64,000 nt of DNA from Asanoa sp. WMMD1127 (GTDB lineage: Bacteria > Actinomycetota > Actinomycetes > Mycobacteriales > Micromonosporaceae). The DNA is taken from positions 7,068,001 through 7,132,000 of the forward strand of contig NZ_JARUBP010000001.1 of NCBI RefSeq assembly GCF_029626225.1, read 5' to 3'. Position numbers and translations under genes: made by a program. Within the stretch, counting starts at the first letter, position 1, and each line of letters begins with the position of its first letter. The notes beneath the pieces were generated by a model. The model made no database searches, was not told where the DNA came from, and saw only the letters and a program-made list of their open reading frames with translations. Positions 28,553 to 35,995 of the stretch are shown here, piece by piece.

Positions 28553-29407
28553 GTCGAGTTCCGCGAGCGCGTCCGCCGGCAGCTCCAGGTCGGCGGCGGC
28601 GAGGTTCTCGCGCAGGTGCGCCACCGACGACGTACCCGGGATCAGTGCCATCGTCGGCGACCGCCGTAGCAGCCAGGCCAGCGCGACCTGCTGCGGCGTG
28701 GCCTCCAGCCGGACCGCGACGTCACGCAGCTTGGTCGACTGCAGGGGCGAGAAGCCGCCCAGCGGGAAGTACGGCACGAAGGCCACGCCCTCTGCCGCCA
28801 CCAGGTCGACCAGCGCGTCGTCGGCCCGCTGGGCGAGGTTGTAGAAGTTCTGCACCGCCACGACGGGCGCGATCGACCGGGCCTCGCGAAGCTGGCTCGC
28901 GGTGACGGTGCTGAGCCCCAGATGCCTGATCAATCCCTGCTCGCGCAGCTCGGCCAGCGCGCCGAACGCCTCCGCGACCGAGCCTTCGACGGCTTCGTGC
29001 AGGCCGCCCACCCGCAGGTTGACCAGGTCCAGCGCGTCGACGCCGAGGTTGCGCAGATTGTCGTGCACCTGGGCCGCGAGGTCCTCCGGGTGCAGCGACT
29101 GGACCCAGCGGCCGTCGGGCATGCGGCGTGAGCCGACCTTGGTGGCGATGACCAGATCGTCGGGGTACGGGTGGAGCGCCCGGCGGATCAACCGGTTCAC
29201 CACGACGGGGCCGTAGTAGTCACTCGTGTCGACGTGCGTCACGCCGCGCGCGACGGCCTCGCGCAGCACCGCGACCGCCTGCTCGGGGTCGCGCGGCGGG
29301 CCGAACACGTTGGGACCGGCCAGCTGCATGGCGCCGTACCCCATGCGGGTGATGATCACGTCGTCGGCCAGGCGAAGGACGCCGCCGGAGATGGTTGTGG
29401 TCGTCAT
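28505..29407 (-). CDS. aldo/keto reductase
   Basis: 300-residue AKR-superfamily oxidoreductase: MGYGAMQLAGPNVFG start, DTSDYYGP with the catalytic Asp and Tyr, VIATKVGSRRMPDG with the Lys, and the cofactor loop LIPGTSSVAHLRENL. It belongs to the same subfamily as the reductase at 6264-7145. The ATG at 29407 (MTTTTISGG) was chosen because the protein then starts as the family does; the frame remains open further upstream into the promoter of the divergent XRE regulator. The 3' end overlaps the EAL gene by 48 bases. Substrate unknown. Confidence 0.9.
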   Translation of the reverse strand: MTTTTISGGVLRLADDVIITRMGYGAMQLAGPNVFGPPRDPEQAVAVLREAVARGVTHVDTSDYYGPVVVNRLIRRALHPYPDDLVIATKVGSRRMPDGRWVQSLHPEDLAAQVHDNLRNLGVDALDLVNLRVGGLHEAVEGSVAEAFGALAELREQGLIRHLGLSTVTASQLREARSIAPVVAVQNFYNLAQRADDALVDLVAAEGVAFVPYFPLGGFSPLQSTKLRDVAVRLEATPQQVALAWLLRRSPTMALIPGTSSVAHLRENLAAADLELPADALAELDLVGVGDDAARPAQGA

Positions 29408-29510
29408 GCCGTCGACAACGCCCCCGACCGCGCCGGACAGGCAGAGTCGTGCTGTTCCTGGGTGTGCGGGGACCACCCATGGCGCGCCGGACCCGCCTAT
29501 CGTCGGTTTC

Positions 29511-30329
29511 GTGGAGAGCGGCAACACGCTGGGCGACTTCCTGCGGGCTCATCGGGAACGGATCACGCCCGAAGAGGTCGGGCTCGGCCGGGGCGTGGGC
29601 GTGCGGCGGGTGCCCGGGCTGCGCCGCGAAGAGGTGGCGATGCTCGCCGGGATCAGCTCCGACTACTACCTGCGGCTCGAGCAGGGCCGCGACCGGCATC
29701 CGTCGGTGCAGGTACTGGACGCGCTCGCCCGGGTGTTGCGCCTGGACGGCGACGCCACCGCGTACCTGATCCGGCTCAGCCAGCCCGCCTCGCGCACCGC
29801 GAGCCGGGCGGCCGCCGCCGACGTCCCGGAGAGCATCCGGCACCTGCTCGACGAGCTCACCTCACCGGCGTACGTGCAGACCCGGTGGCTCGACGTGCTC
29901 GCCGCCAACCGGATGGCCGTGGCGTTGTCGCCCAACCTCGTCCCCGGCGTCAACCGGTTACGCGCCGCGTTCCTGGATCCGGCCGAGCGCACGTTCCACC
30001 GGGACTGGCCCGAGGCCGTCGCCCACGTCGTGGCCGGCCTGCGCGCCGACGCGACCGGGCACGACGACGACCCGCGGCTGGCCGCGTTGGTTGGCGAACT
30101 GTCGCTGAAGAGCGAGGAGTTCCGCCAGCTCTGGGCCCGACACGACGTGCGGCGACCGGCGGGCCGGTTCAGCCTGATGCGCCATCCCGAGGTCGGCGAC
30201 CTGGACCTCTACGCGGACAAGCTGACCATCGCCGGCGCCGAGGGCCTGATGCTCGGGGTCTACCACGCCGAGCCGGGCAGCGAGTCGGCCCGCTCGCTCG
30301 CGCTGCTCGGCTCGCTCGCCGCTTCCTGA
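29511..30329 (+). CDS. XRE-family regulator with MmyB-like sensor domain
   Basis: 272-residue regulator. N-terminal XRE helix-turn-helix (TLGDFLRAHRERITPEEVGL, then VPGLRREEVAMLAGISSDYY and LRLEQGRDRHPS), followed by an MmyB-like ligand-binding domain (WLDVLAANRMAVALSPNLVPG to the final LYADKLTIAGAEGLML). In actinobacteria this type typically sits divergent to a single reductase or dehydrogenase and controls it, which matches the AKR gene upstream (103 bases between starts). GTG start at 29511. A hairpin follows the stop. Confidence 0.88.
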   Translation: MESGNTLGDFLRAHRERITPEEVGLGRGVGVRRVPGLRREEVAMLAGISSDYYLRLEQGRDRHPSVQVLDALARVLRLDGDATAYLIRLSQPASRTASRAAAADVPESIRHLLDELTSPAYVQTRWLDVLAANRMAVALSPNLVPGVNRLRAAFLDPAERTFHRDWPEAVAHVVAGLRADATGHDDDPRLAALVGELSLKSEEFRQLWARHDVRRPAGRFSLMRHPEVGDLDLYADKLTIAGAEGLMLGVYHAEPGSESARSLALLGSLAAS

Positions 30330-30343
30330 AAGATCGTTCGCGC

Positions 30344-30368
30344 TGCCCCGGCCGTACCGGTCGGGGCA
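30344..30368. terminator. 11-bp hairpin, probable terminator of the XRE gene
   Basis: Arms TGCCCCGGCCG (30344-30354) and CGGTCGGGGCA (30358-30368) pair with a single G-T wobble around loop TAC, followed by TTTCC. It lies 15 bases after the XRE gene stop and just before the promoter of the PTS operon, separating the two units. Confidence 0.65.
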
Positions 30369-30377
30369 TTTCCATGT

Positions 30378-30407
30378 CTTGACTTCCCACATAGTCAAGC
30401 GTAAACA
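30378..30407 (+). promoter_or_regulatory. PTS operon promoter overlapped by a DeoR-type operator
   Basis: A near-consensus -35 TTGACT (30379-30384), 17-base spacer and -10 TAAACA (30402-30407). The inverted repeat CTTGACT-N8-AGTCAAG (30378-30399) covers the -35 and most of the spacer, so a bound repressor would block RNA polymerase. The gene that follows encodes a DeoR-family repressor, the natural candidate for autoregulation. An A-rich stretch lies between the -10 and the start codon. Confidence 0.7.
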
Positions 30408-30441
30408 GAAACGAAACAAAATGATGCGGAGGCAAAGCCAC

Positions 30442-31203
30442 ATGTACGCGGAGGAGCGGCAAGAAGAGATCCTGCGGCTCGCCCGCGCCCAGGGTCGGGT
30501 CGACGTGACCGCGCTCGCCGACGGCTTCCAGGTGACCGCCGAGACGATCCGCCGCGACCTGACCGTGCTCGAACGGGCCGGGGTGCTCCGCCGTGTCCAT
30601 GGTGGAGCGATCCCGGTCGAGCGGATCGGCTTCGAGCCGGCGCTCGCCGCCCGCGACTCCGTGCTGATCACCGAGAAGGAGCGGATCGCCAAGGCGGCCC
30701 TGGCCGAGCTGCCCGACGAGGGCGCGGTGATCCTCGACGCGGGCAGCACCACCGCGCGGCTCGCGCAGGCCCTGCCCACCGACCGCGAGCTGTCCGTCGT
30801 CGTCAACTCGCCCGTGCTGGCCACCGTGCTCGGCACCCGGGCCAACCTCACCGTGCTGCTGCTGGGCGGCCGGGTCCGCGGCAAGACCCTGGCCACCGTC
30901 GACGACTGGGCGTTGCGCCCGCTCGCCGACATGTACGTGGACGTCGCGTTCATGGGCACCAACGGCTGCTCCGTCGAACGTGGGCTGACCACACCGGACC
31001 CGGCCGAGGCGACGGTCAAGCGGGCGATGATCGCCGCCGCCCGCCGGGTCGTCCTGCTGGCCGACCACACCAAGATCGGCAACGACTACCTGGCCCGGTT
31101 CGGCCGGCTGGCCGACCTCGACGTGCTGATCACCGACACGGGCGTCGACGACGAGCTGGCGGGCGACGTCGAGGCGGCGGGCGTCCGGGTGGTCCGGGCA
31201 TGA
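30442..31203 (+). CDS. DeoR family transcriptional repressor of the PTS operon
   Basis: 253-residue DeoR/GlpR-type regulator. N-terminal helix-turn-helix: YAEERQEEILRLARAQGRVD, then VTAETIRRDLTVLERAGVLR and RVHGGA. The C-terminal sugar-phosphate sensor has ILDAGSTTARLAQAL, DVAFMGTNGCS and LLADHTKIG. These repressors usually respond to a phosphorylated sugar made by the pathway they control, such as fructose-1-phosphate. ATG with GGAGG nine bases upstream. The stop overlaps the kinase start (ATGA). It probably binds the inverted repeat at 30378-30399. Confidence 0.9.
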   Translation: MYAEERQEEILRLARAQGRVDVTALADGFQVTAETIRRDLTVLERAGVLRRVHGGAIPVERIGFEPALAARDSVLITEKERIAKAALAELPDEGAVILDAGSTTARLAQALPTDRELSVVVNSPVLATVLGTRANLTVLLLGGRVRGKTLATVDDWALRPLADMYVDVAFMGTNGCSVERGLTTPDPAEATVKRAMIAAARRVVLLADHTKIGNDYLARFGRLADLDVLITDTGVDDELAGDVEAAGVRVVRA

Positions 31204-32561
31204 TCGTCACCGTCACCCTCAACCCGAGCCTCGACCGGGCGATCGAGATCGACGACCTGACCCGGGGCGACGTCATCCGGGCCCGCTCGGCCCACCTGGA
31301 CCCGGGCGGCAAGGGCGTCAACGTGTCCCGCGCGCTGCTCGCCAACGGCGTCGCGTCGCGCGCGGTCCTCCCCTGCGGCGGCGACGAGGGCGCGCACCTC
31401 GTCCGCCTGCTCGCCGAGGAGGGCGTTGACCTGGTCGCCGTCCCGATCGGCGGCCACACCCGCTCCAACATCACCCTCGCCGAACCCGACGGCACGGTCA
31501 CCAAGGTCAACGAACCCGGACCCACCCTTTCCGGGCTCGAGTTCGACGCGGTGGCGGCGCAGGTCCTGGCCGCGGCGGGCGCGGCCGGCTGGGTGGTCGT
31601 CTGCGGCAGCCTGCCGCCGGGCGTCACCCCGTCGGCCTTCGGCCGGCTGTGCGGTCGCATCGTGGCGGCGGGGGTGCGGCTGGCGGTCGACACGAGCGGC
31701 CCGGCGCTGCGGGCGGCGGCGGAGGCGGGCGCACATCTGGTCAAGCCCAACCGCGAGGAACTGTCCGAAGTGGTCGGTCACGCCTTGCCGGCCCGGTCGG
31801 ACGTGGTCGCGGCCGCCGACGAGGTACGCGCCTGGGGCGCCGGCGCGGTCCTGGCCAGCCTGGGCGCCGACGGCGCCATCCTGGTCACCGCCCACACCGT
31901 CGTCAGCGGCGCGGCCCCGGTCCCGGCGCCCCGCAGCTCCGTCGGCGCCGGCGACGCCTTGCTGGCGGGGTTCCTGGCCGCCTTGACCCGATCTGAGAGC
32001 CGCGCCGCGGAGGCCGTCGCCAACGGTGGGGGTCCGGACAGCCACTCAGCCGCGGGTGGGAACGCTGACGCCCGCGGCACATCCGACTCGAACCCGAGCC
32101 AAGTCAGCGCCGCCGCGGCCGGCTCGACCGGCAACGCCGGCTCGACCGGCAACGCCGGCTCGACCGGCACCGCCGGCTCGACCGGCAACGCCGGCTCGAC
32201 CGGCACCGCCGGCTCGACCGGCACCGCCGGCTCGACCGGCACCGTCGGCGCGGCCGGCACCGGCCGCTCCGCTGCCGTCGGCGGATCCCGCGCCGCAGCC
32301 CGATCGGTCGGCGCCGACCGCGGCGAGCGGATAGGCGGGGGCGGCGAGGACGGAGTTTCTCATCGCGGTCCCGCCGGCGGCGATCGTCGCGGCCGGGCTC
32401 TGCGGCCGGACCTCGAGGCCGCGCTGGCCGAAGGGCTGGCGTGGGGCGCGGCGGCGGTCAGCCTGCCCGGTAGCCGCATGCCACGCCCCGACGACCTCCG
32501 CCGGGAGGCCGTTGTGATCCATTCCGATTCCGATCTCGTCCGGACGAGCCCGCAGGGCTGA
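31200..32561 (+). CDS. fruK: PfkB-family sugar-phosphate kinase (1-phosphofructokinase type) with repeat insertion
   Basis: 453-residue PfkB kinase of the FruK/LacC group (about 310 residues normally), phosphorylating fructose-1-phosphate or tagatose-6-phosphate. Family signatures: TVTLNPSLDRAIEID, DPGGKGVNVSRAL, VCGSLPPGV, KPNREEL, and SVGAGDALLAGFLAAL with the catalytic Asp252. After that helix an extra segment of about 140 residues (roughly 263-402) is inserted, rich in Gly, Ser, Thr, Ala and Asn and including seven GSTG(N/T)A units. The ordinary C-terminus then resumes (LEAALAEGLAWGAAAVSLPG, SRMPRPDDL). The frame stays open throughout, so it is a true in-frame expansion. Removing it gives a normal-length kinase. 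The choice between FruK and LacC-like function is uncertain. Confidence 0.85.
   Translation: MIVTVTLNPSLDRAIEIDDLTRGDVIRARSAHLDPGGKGVNVSRALLANGVASRAVLPCGGDEGAHLVRLLAEEGVDLVAVPIGGHTRSNITLAEPDGTVTKVNEPGPTLSGLEFDAVAAQVLAAAGAAGWVVVCGSLPPGVTPSAFGRLCGRIVAAGVRLAVDTSGPALRAAAEAGAHLVKPNREELSEVVGHALPARSDVVAAADEVRAWGAGAVLASLGADGAILVTAHTVVSGAAPVPAPRSSVGAGDALLAGFLAALTRSESRAAEAVANGGGPDSHSAAGGNADARGTSDSNPSQVSAAAAGSTGNAGSTGNAGSTGTAGSTGNAGSTGTAGSTGTAGSTGTVGAAGTGRSAAVGGSRAAARSVGADRGERIGGGGEDGVSHRGPAGGDRRGRALRPDLEAALAEGLAWGAAAVSLPGSRMPRPDDLRREAVVIHSDSDLVRTSPQG
32121..32264 (+). repeat. 18-bp in-frame minisatellite inside fruK
   Basis: Seven consecutive 18-bp units (32121-32246) of the form GGCTCGACCGGC followed by AACGCC, ACCGCC or ACCGTC, encoding GSTGNA, GSTGTA or GSTGTV; a degenerate eighth unit follows at 32247-32264. 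Because the unit is six codons, changes in copy number keep the reading frame. It sits in the low-complexity insertion of the kinase. Confidence 0.92.
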
Positions 32562-32595
32562 CGGACCCCTCCCCTACCCCCGAAGGGAGCGTTCG

Positions 32596-33828
32596 GTGAC
32601 AACTACCGAGGAACGCGGCTACACGCCCGCGGTGCAGGGCACCGGATTCCGCGCCACCGTGCAGCGGTTCGGCGGCAATCTGGCGGCCATGATCATGCCC
32701 AACATCGGCGCGTTCATCGCCTGGGGTCTGATCACCGCGCTGTTCATCCCGACCGGCTGGATACCGAACGACGACTTCGGGCAGCTGGTCAACCCGATGA
32801 TCTTCTTCCTGCTGCCGATCCTGATCGGCTACACCGGCGGCCGGCTGGTGCACGGGCAGCGCGGCGCCGTCGTGGGCGCCGTCGCCACCGTCGGCGTCGC
32901 GGTCGGCGCCGGCGCCGTGATGGGCACCGAGCTCGAGAACGCGTCGCCGATGTTCCTCGGCGCGATGATCATCGGGCCGGCCACCGCCTGGTTGCTCAAG
33001 CAGTTCGACAACCTGGTCGAGGACCGCATCCGGCCGGGCTTCGAGATGCTGGTCAACAACTTCTCCGCCGGCATCATCGGCGGCGGCATGGCGCTGATCG
33101 GCGCGTGGGCGATCGGCCCCGTCATGCGTACGGTCACCAACGCCGCCGGCGACGCGGTCAGCTGGCTGGTCGACCGCAACCTGCTGCCGTTGGCCTCCGT
33201 GCTCGTCGAGCCGGCCAAGGTGCTGTTCCTCAACAACGCCATCAACCACGGCGTGTTCGGGCCGCTCGGCGTGGCCGAGGCCGCCGAGACCGGCAAGTCC
33301 ATCCTGTTCATGATCGAGTCGAACCCGGGCCCGGGCCTCGGCCTGCTGCTCGCGTTCTTCTTCTTCGGCCCGCGCAACCTGCGCGCCACCGCCCCGGCCG
33401 CCATGATCATCCAGTTCCTCGGCGGCATCCACGAGATCTACTTCCCGTACGTGCTGATGAAGCCCCGCCTGATCATCGCCATGATCGCCGGTGGCGCGGC
33501 CGGTGTCGGCACCTTCATGATCACTGACGCCGGTCTCACCGCGACGCCCTCGCCCGGCAGCATCTTCGCGTACTTCGCGGTCACCCCACGCGGCGGTTAC
33601 ATCCCGATGCTGCTCGGCGTGGTGATCTCCGCCGGCGTCACGTTCGCCGTGGCCGCCGCGCTGCTCGGCTTCGGCCGCCTCGAACCCAAGGAGGAGCCGA
33701 CGACCGCCGACGGCGACGCGGCCGCCGTACCCCCGGATGCCGATCCTCAGCCCGGCACCCAGCCCGACCGTGACCGCGAGCCCGCCGGCGTCGCCGCCGC
33801 GGTCCCGGAGCAACGCACCACCGCCTGA
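32596..33828 (+). CDS. PTS mannitol-type transporter subunit EIIC
   Basis: 410-residue membrane permease of the mannitol (MtlA) PTS family. Six to eight membrane segments, starting RFGGNLAAMIMPNIGAFIAW. Diagnostic motifs: NNAINHGVFGPLG and FLGGIHEIYFPYVLM, which contains the GIxE motif of the sugar site. In E. coli MtlA the EIIB and EIIA domains follow in one protein; here they are separate genes downstream. The C-terminal 45 residues are an acidic, Pro/Ala-rich cytoplasmic tail. GTG start with GGGAG seven bases upstream. Substrate: a hexitol, or a related polyol. Confidence 0.92.
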   Translation: MTTTEERGYTPAVQGTGFRATVQRFGGNLAAMIMPNIGAFIAWGLITALFIPTGWIPNDDFGQLVNPMIFFLLPILIGYTGGRLVHGQRGAVVGAVATVGVAVGAGAVMGTELENASPMFLGAMIIGPATAWLLKQFDNLVEDRIRPGFEMLVNNFSAGIIGGGMALIGAWAIGPVMRTVTNAAGDAVSWLVDRNLLPLASVLVEPAKVLFLNNAINHGVFGPLGVAEAAETGKSILFMIESNPGPGLGLLLAFFFFGPRNLRATAPAAMIIQFLGGIHEIYFPYVLMKPRLIIAMIAGGAAGVGTFMITDAGLTATPSPGSIFAYFAVTPRGGYIPMLLGVVISAGVTFAVAAALLGFGRLEPKEEPTTADGDAAAVPPDADPQPGTQPDRDREPAGVAAAVPEQRTTA

Positions 33829-33836
33829 CCCGCGTT

Positions 33837-33883
33837 AGGAACGGTCCGTTCCTATGTGAAAAGCGATTGGAACGGGCCGTTCC
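33837..33883. promoter_or_regulatory. twin palindromes between the EIIC and EIIB genes
   Basis: Two perfect palindromes of the same sequence lie in the 83-base gap: AGGAACGGTCCGTTCCT (33837-33853) and GGAACGGGCCGTTCC (33869-33883). Their GGAACGG arms start 31 bases apart, about three helical turns. This is the pattern of a cooperative dimer-pair operator, and it implies a second regulated start, attenuation or RNA processing inside the operon. The motif differs from the DeoR-type repeat at the operon front, so another regulator is likely. Confidence 0.65.
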
Positions 33884-33911
33884 TTTCCCCTCACCCCGAA
33901 AGGCGATCGTC

Positions 33912-34220
33912 ATGGCCAACATCAAGGGCAGCGACATCCAGAAGGTGGTCGTGGCCTGCGACGCCGGCATGGGCAGCAGCGTCATGCTCGCCAGCCAGCT
34001 GCGGCGCCAGCTCAAGAAGCACCGGGTCACCGTCGAGCACACGCCGGTCAACTCGATCCCGGCCGACGCGGACGTGGTGGTCTGCCACGCCGGCCTGGCC
34101 GACCGGGCCCGGGGCAGCGCTCCCGGCAAGGTGATCGTGCCGGTCCAGGTGTTCATCGGCGATCCGGCCGTCACCCGGCTGGTCAAGGTCGTCGAGTCCG
34201 GCGGCGAGCTCGATGGCTGA
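33912..34220 (+). CDS. PTS mannitol-type EIIB
   Basis: 102-residue cytoplasmic EIIB protein. The active-site loop KVVVACDAGMGSSVMLASQL contains Cys16, which receives phosphate from EIIA and passes it to the sugar bound to EIIC; the sequence matches the EIIB domain of mannitol MtlA. ATG with AAAGG upstream; the stop overlaps the EIIA start by eight bases (ATGGCTGA). Confidence 0.92.
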   Translation: MANIKGSDIQKVVVACDAGMGSSVMLASQLRRQLKKHRVTVEHTPVNSIPADADVVVCHAGLADRARGSAPGKVIVPVQVFIGDPAVTRLVKVVESGGELDG

Positions 34221-34665
34221 GGGCCTGGGCGCGCTGCTGGACCCGGCCGCCATCCGGCTCACCGAGACGGCCGCCGACCGCGACGCCGCCATCCGGCGCT
34301 GCGGCGAGGTGCTGGTCGAGGTGGGCGCGGTCGCCCCGGCCTACGTGGCCGCGATGCTCGAACGCGAGCAGTCCATCTCGACGTACGTCGGTGAGGGTGT
34401 CGCCATCCCGCACGGCACCCTGGCCGGCAAGGACACGGTGCTGCGGGACGCCCTCGCGGTGCTGCGTTTCCCGGCCGGCGTCGACTGGGGCGGCCAGCCG
34501 GTGAGCGTCTGCGTGGCCATCGCGGCCCGCGGCGACGGGCACGTCGAGGTGCTCGGCGAGCTGGCGCAGATCCTGCTCGACCCCGACCGGGCCGCGGCGT
34601 TGCGCGCGGCCACCGACCAGCAGACGGTCTACGACCTGTTGACCCCGATCGAGGAGACGGCATGA
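34213..34665 (+). CDS. PTS mannitol/fructose-type EIIA
   Basis: 150-residue EIIA protein of the mannitol/fructose class. The active-site motif is GEGVAIPHGTLAGKD with His67, phosphorylated by HPr-P. It starts inside the end of the EIIB gene and its own stop overlaps the dehydrogenase start (ATGA), so translation is coupled on both sides. Length is normal for a free EIIA. Confidence 0.92.
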   Translation: MAEGLGALLDPAAIRLTETAADRDAAIRRCGEVLVEVGAVAPAYVAAMLEREQSISTYVGEGVAIPHGTLAGKDTVLRDALAVLRFPAGVDWGGQPVSVCVAIAARGDGHVEVLGELAQILLDPDRAAALRAATDQQTVYDLLTPIEETA

Positions 34666-35696
34666 AGGTCGTGCGCTTCCACGCGCCCGGCGACGTACGC
34701 ATCGAGGACGCCCCCGAACCCACCCGCACCGGCGGCGACGTGCTGATCCGCGTGCACAACTGCTCCACCTGCGGCACCGACGTCAAGATCTTCAAGTTCG
34801 GGCACCACCACATCCGCCCGCCGCGGGTGATGGGCCACGAGATCGCCGGCGAGGTCGTCGACGGCGGCGACACCGGTTGGCAGGCCGGCGACCGCGTGCA
34901 GGTGATCGCCGCGATCCCCTGTGGACAGTGCGGCGAGTGCCGGCGCGGCCGGATGACCGTGTGCCCCAACCAGGAGTCGATGGGCTACCACTACGACGGC
35001 GGCTTCGCGGAGCTGATGCTCGTACCCGCCAAGGTCCTCGCCGTCGACGGTCTCAACCGGATCCCATCGGGCATCGGGTACGCCGAGGCGTCGGTCGCCG
35101 AACCCCTCGCGTGCGTGCTGAACGGGCAGGAACTGGCCCGGGTCGGCGAGGGCGACGACGTCGTCGTGATGGGGGCGGGCCCGATCGGCTGCCTGCACGT
35201 GCGGCTGGCCCGGGCCCGGGGCGCCCGCCGCGTGTTCCTGGTGGACCTCAACGCGGAACGGCTGGCGTTGTCGGCGTCGCGCGTCGAACCGGACGCGGCG
35301 ATCTGCGGTGCCGACACCGACGTCGTCGACGAGGTCCGCAAGCTCACCGACGGCCGGGGCGCCGACGTGGTGATCACCGCGGCGGCGGCCAAGGCGGCGC
35401 AGGAGCAGGCGTTCGCGCTGTGCGCCCGGCAGGCCCGGATCAGCTTCTTCGGCGGGCTGCCCAAGGACGACCCGGTGATCAGGGTGGACAGCAACCTCGT
35501 GCACTACCAGGAGCTGACGATCGTCGGCGCCAACGGCTCCAGCCCGACGCACAACAAGCGCGCGCTGGACCTGATCGCCTCCGGCGCGGTCCCGGTCGCC
35601 GACCTGATCACCCACCGCCTGCCCGTGACGGAGGCGCTGGAGGCGTTCGACATCGTCGCCCGCGGCGCCGCCATCAAGGTCACCATCGAGCCCTAG
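34662..35696 (+). CDS. Zn-dependent alcohol (polyol-phosphate) dehydrogenase, MDR family
   Basis: 344-residue medium-chain dehydrogenase. Catalytic Zn ligands CGTD and GHEIAGEV, structural Zn motif CGQCGECRRGRMTVC, NAD-binding VVVMGAGPIGCLHVRLA. It resembles sorbitol dehydrogenase and galactitol-1-phosphate dehydrogenase (GatD). Its place between the EII genes and ptsH suggests that it oxidises the polyol phosphate made by the transporter to a ketose phosphate, which the PfkB kinase then phosphorylates. In classic mannitol operons this step uses the unrelated MtlD, so its presence here is unusual. The exact substrate is inference. Confidence 0.88.
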   Translation: MKVVRFHAPGDVRIEDAPEPTRTGGDVLIRVHNCSTCGTDVKIFKFGHHHIRPPRVMGHEIAGEVVDGGDTGWQAGDRVQVIAAIPCGQCGECRRGRMTVCPNQESMGYHYDGGFAELMLVPAKVLAVDGLNRIPSGIGYAEASVAEPLACVLNGQELARVGEGDDVVVMGAGPIGCLHVRLARARGARRVFLVDLNAERLALSASRVEPDAAICGADTDVVDEVRKLTDGRGADVVITAAAAKAAQEQAFALCARQARISFFGGLPKDDPVIRVDSNLVHYQELTIVGANGSSPTHNKRALDLIASGAVPVADLITHRLPVTEALEAFDIVARGAAIKVTIEP

Positions 35697-35707
35697 AGGA
35701 GTACGAC

Positions 35708-35995
35708 ATGCCGTCCCGCACCGTGACCGTCGGTTCGCGTACCGGCCTGCACGCCCGCCCGGCCGCCCTCTTCGTCGCGGCCGCGGGCGCCGCTCCCCTG
35801 CCGGTGAAGATCAACGTCGAGGGCCGCAAGCCCGTACCCGCCAACAGCATGCTGTCCGTCCTGTCGCTGGGCGCCAAGCAGGGCACCGAGGTGACCATCA
35901 CCGCCGAGGGCGACGGCGCCGACGCGGTGCTCGACGACCTGGCCGCCCTGCTGGCCCGCGACCTGGACGCGGAGGAGGCTGGGTCCAATGGCTGA
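35708..35995 (+). CDS. ptsH: HPr, phosphocarrier protein of the PTS
   Basis: 95-residue HPr. Active-site His15 is in RTGLHARPAA; the Ser46-equivalent is Ser47 in NSMLSVLSLGAKQG. It carries phosphate from Enzyme I to EIIA. GAGGAG ribosome site eight bases upstream. The stop lies inside the ptsI start (ATGGCTGA). The sequence around Ser47 keeps the general form, but whether HPr kinase regulation exists here cannot be judged. Confidence 0.95.
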   Translation: MPSRTVTVGSRTGLHARPAALFVAAAGAAPLPVKINVEGRKPVPANSMLSVLSLGAKQGTEVTITAEGDGADAVLDDLAALLARDLDAEEAGSNG

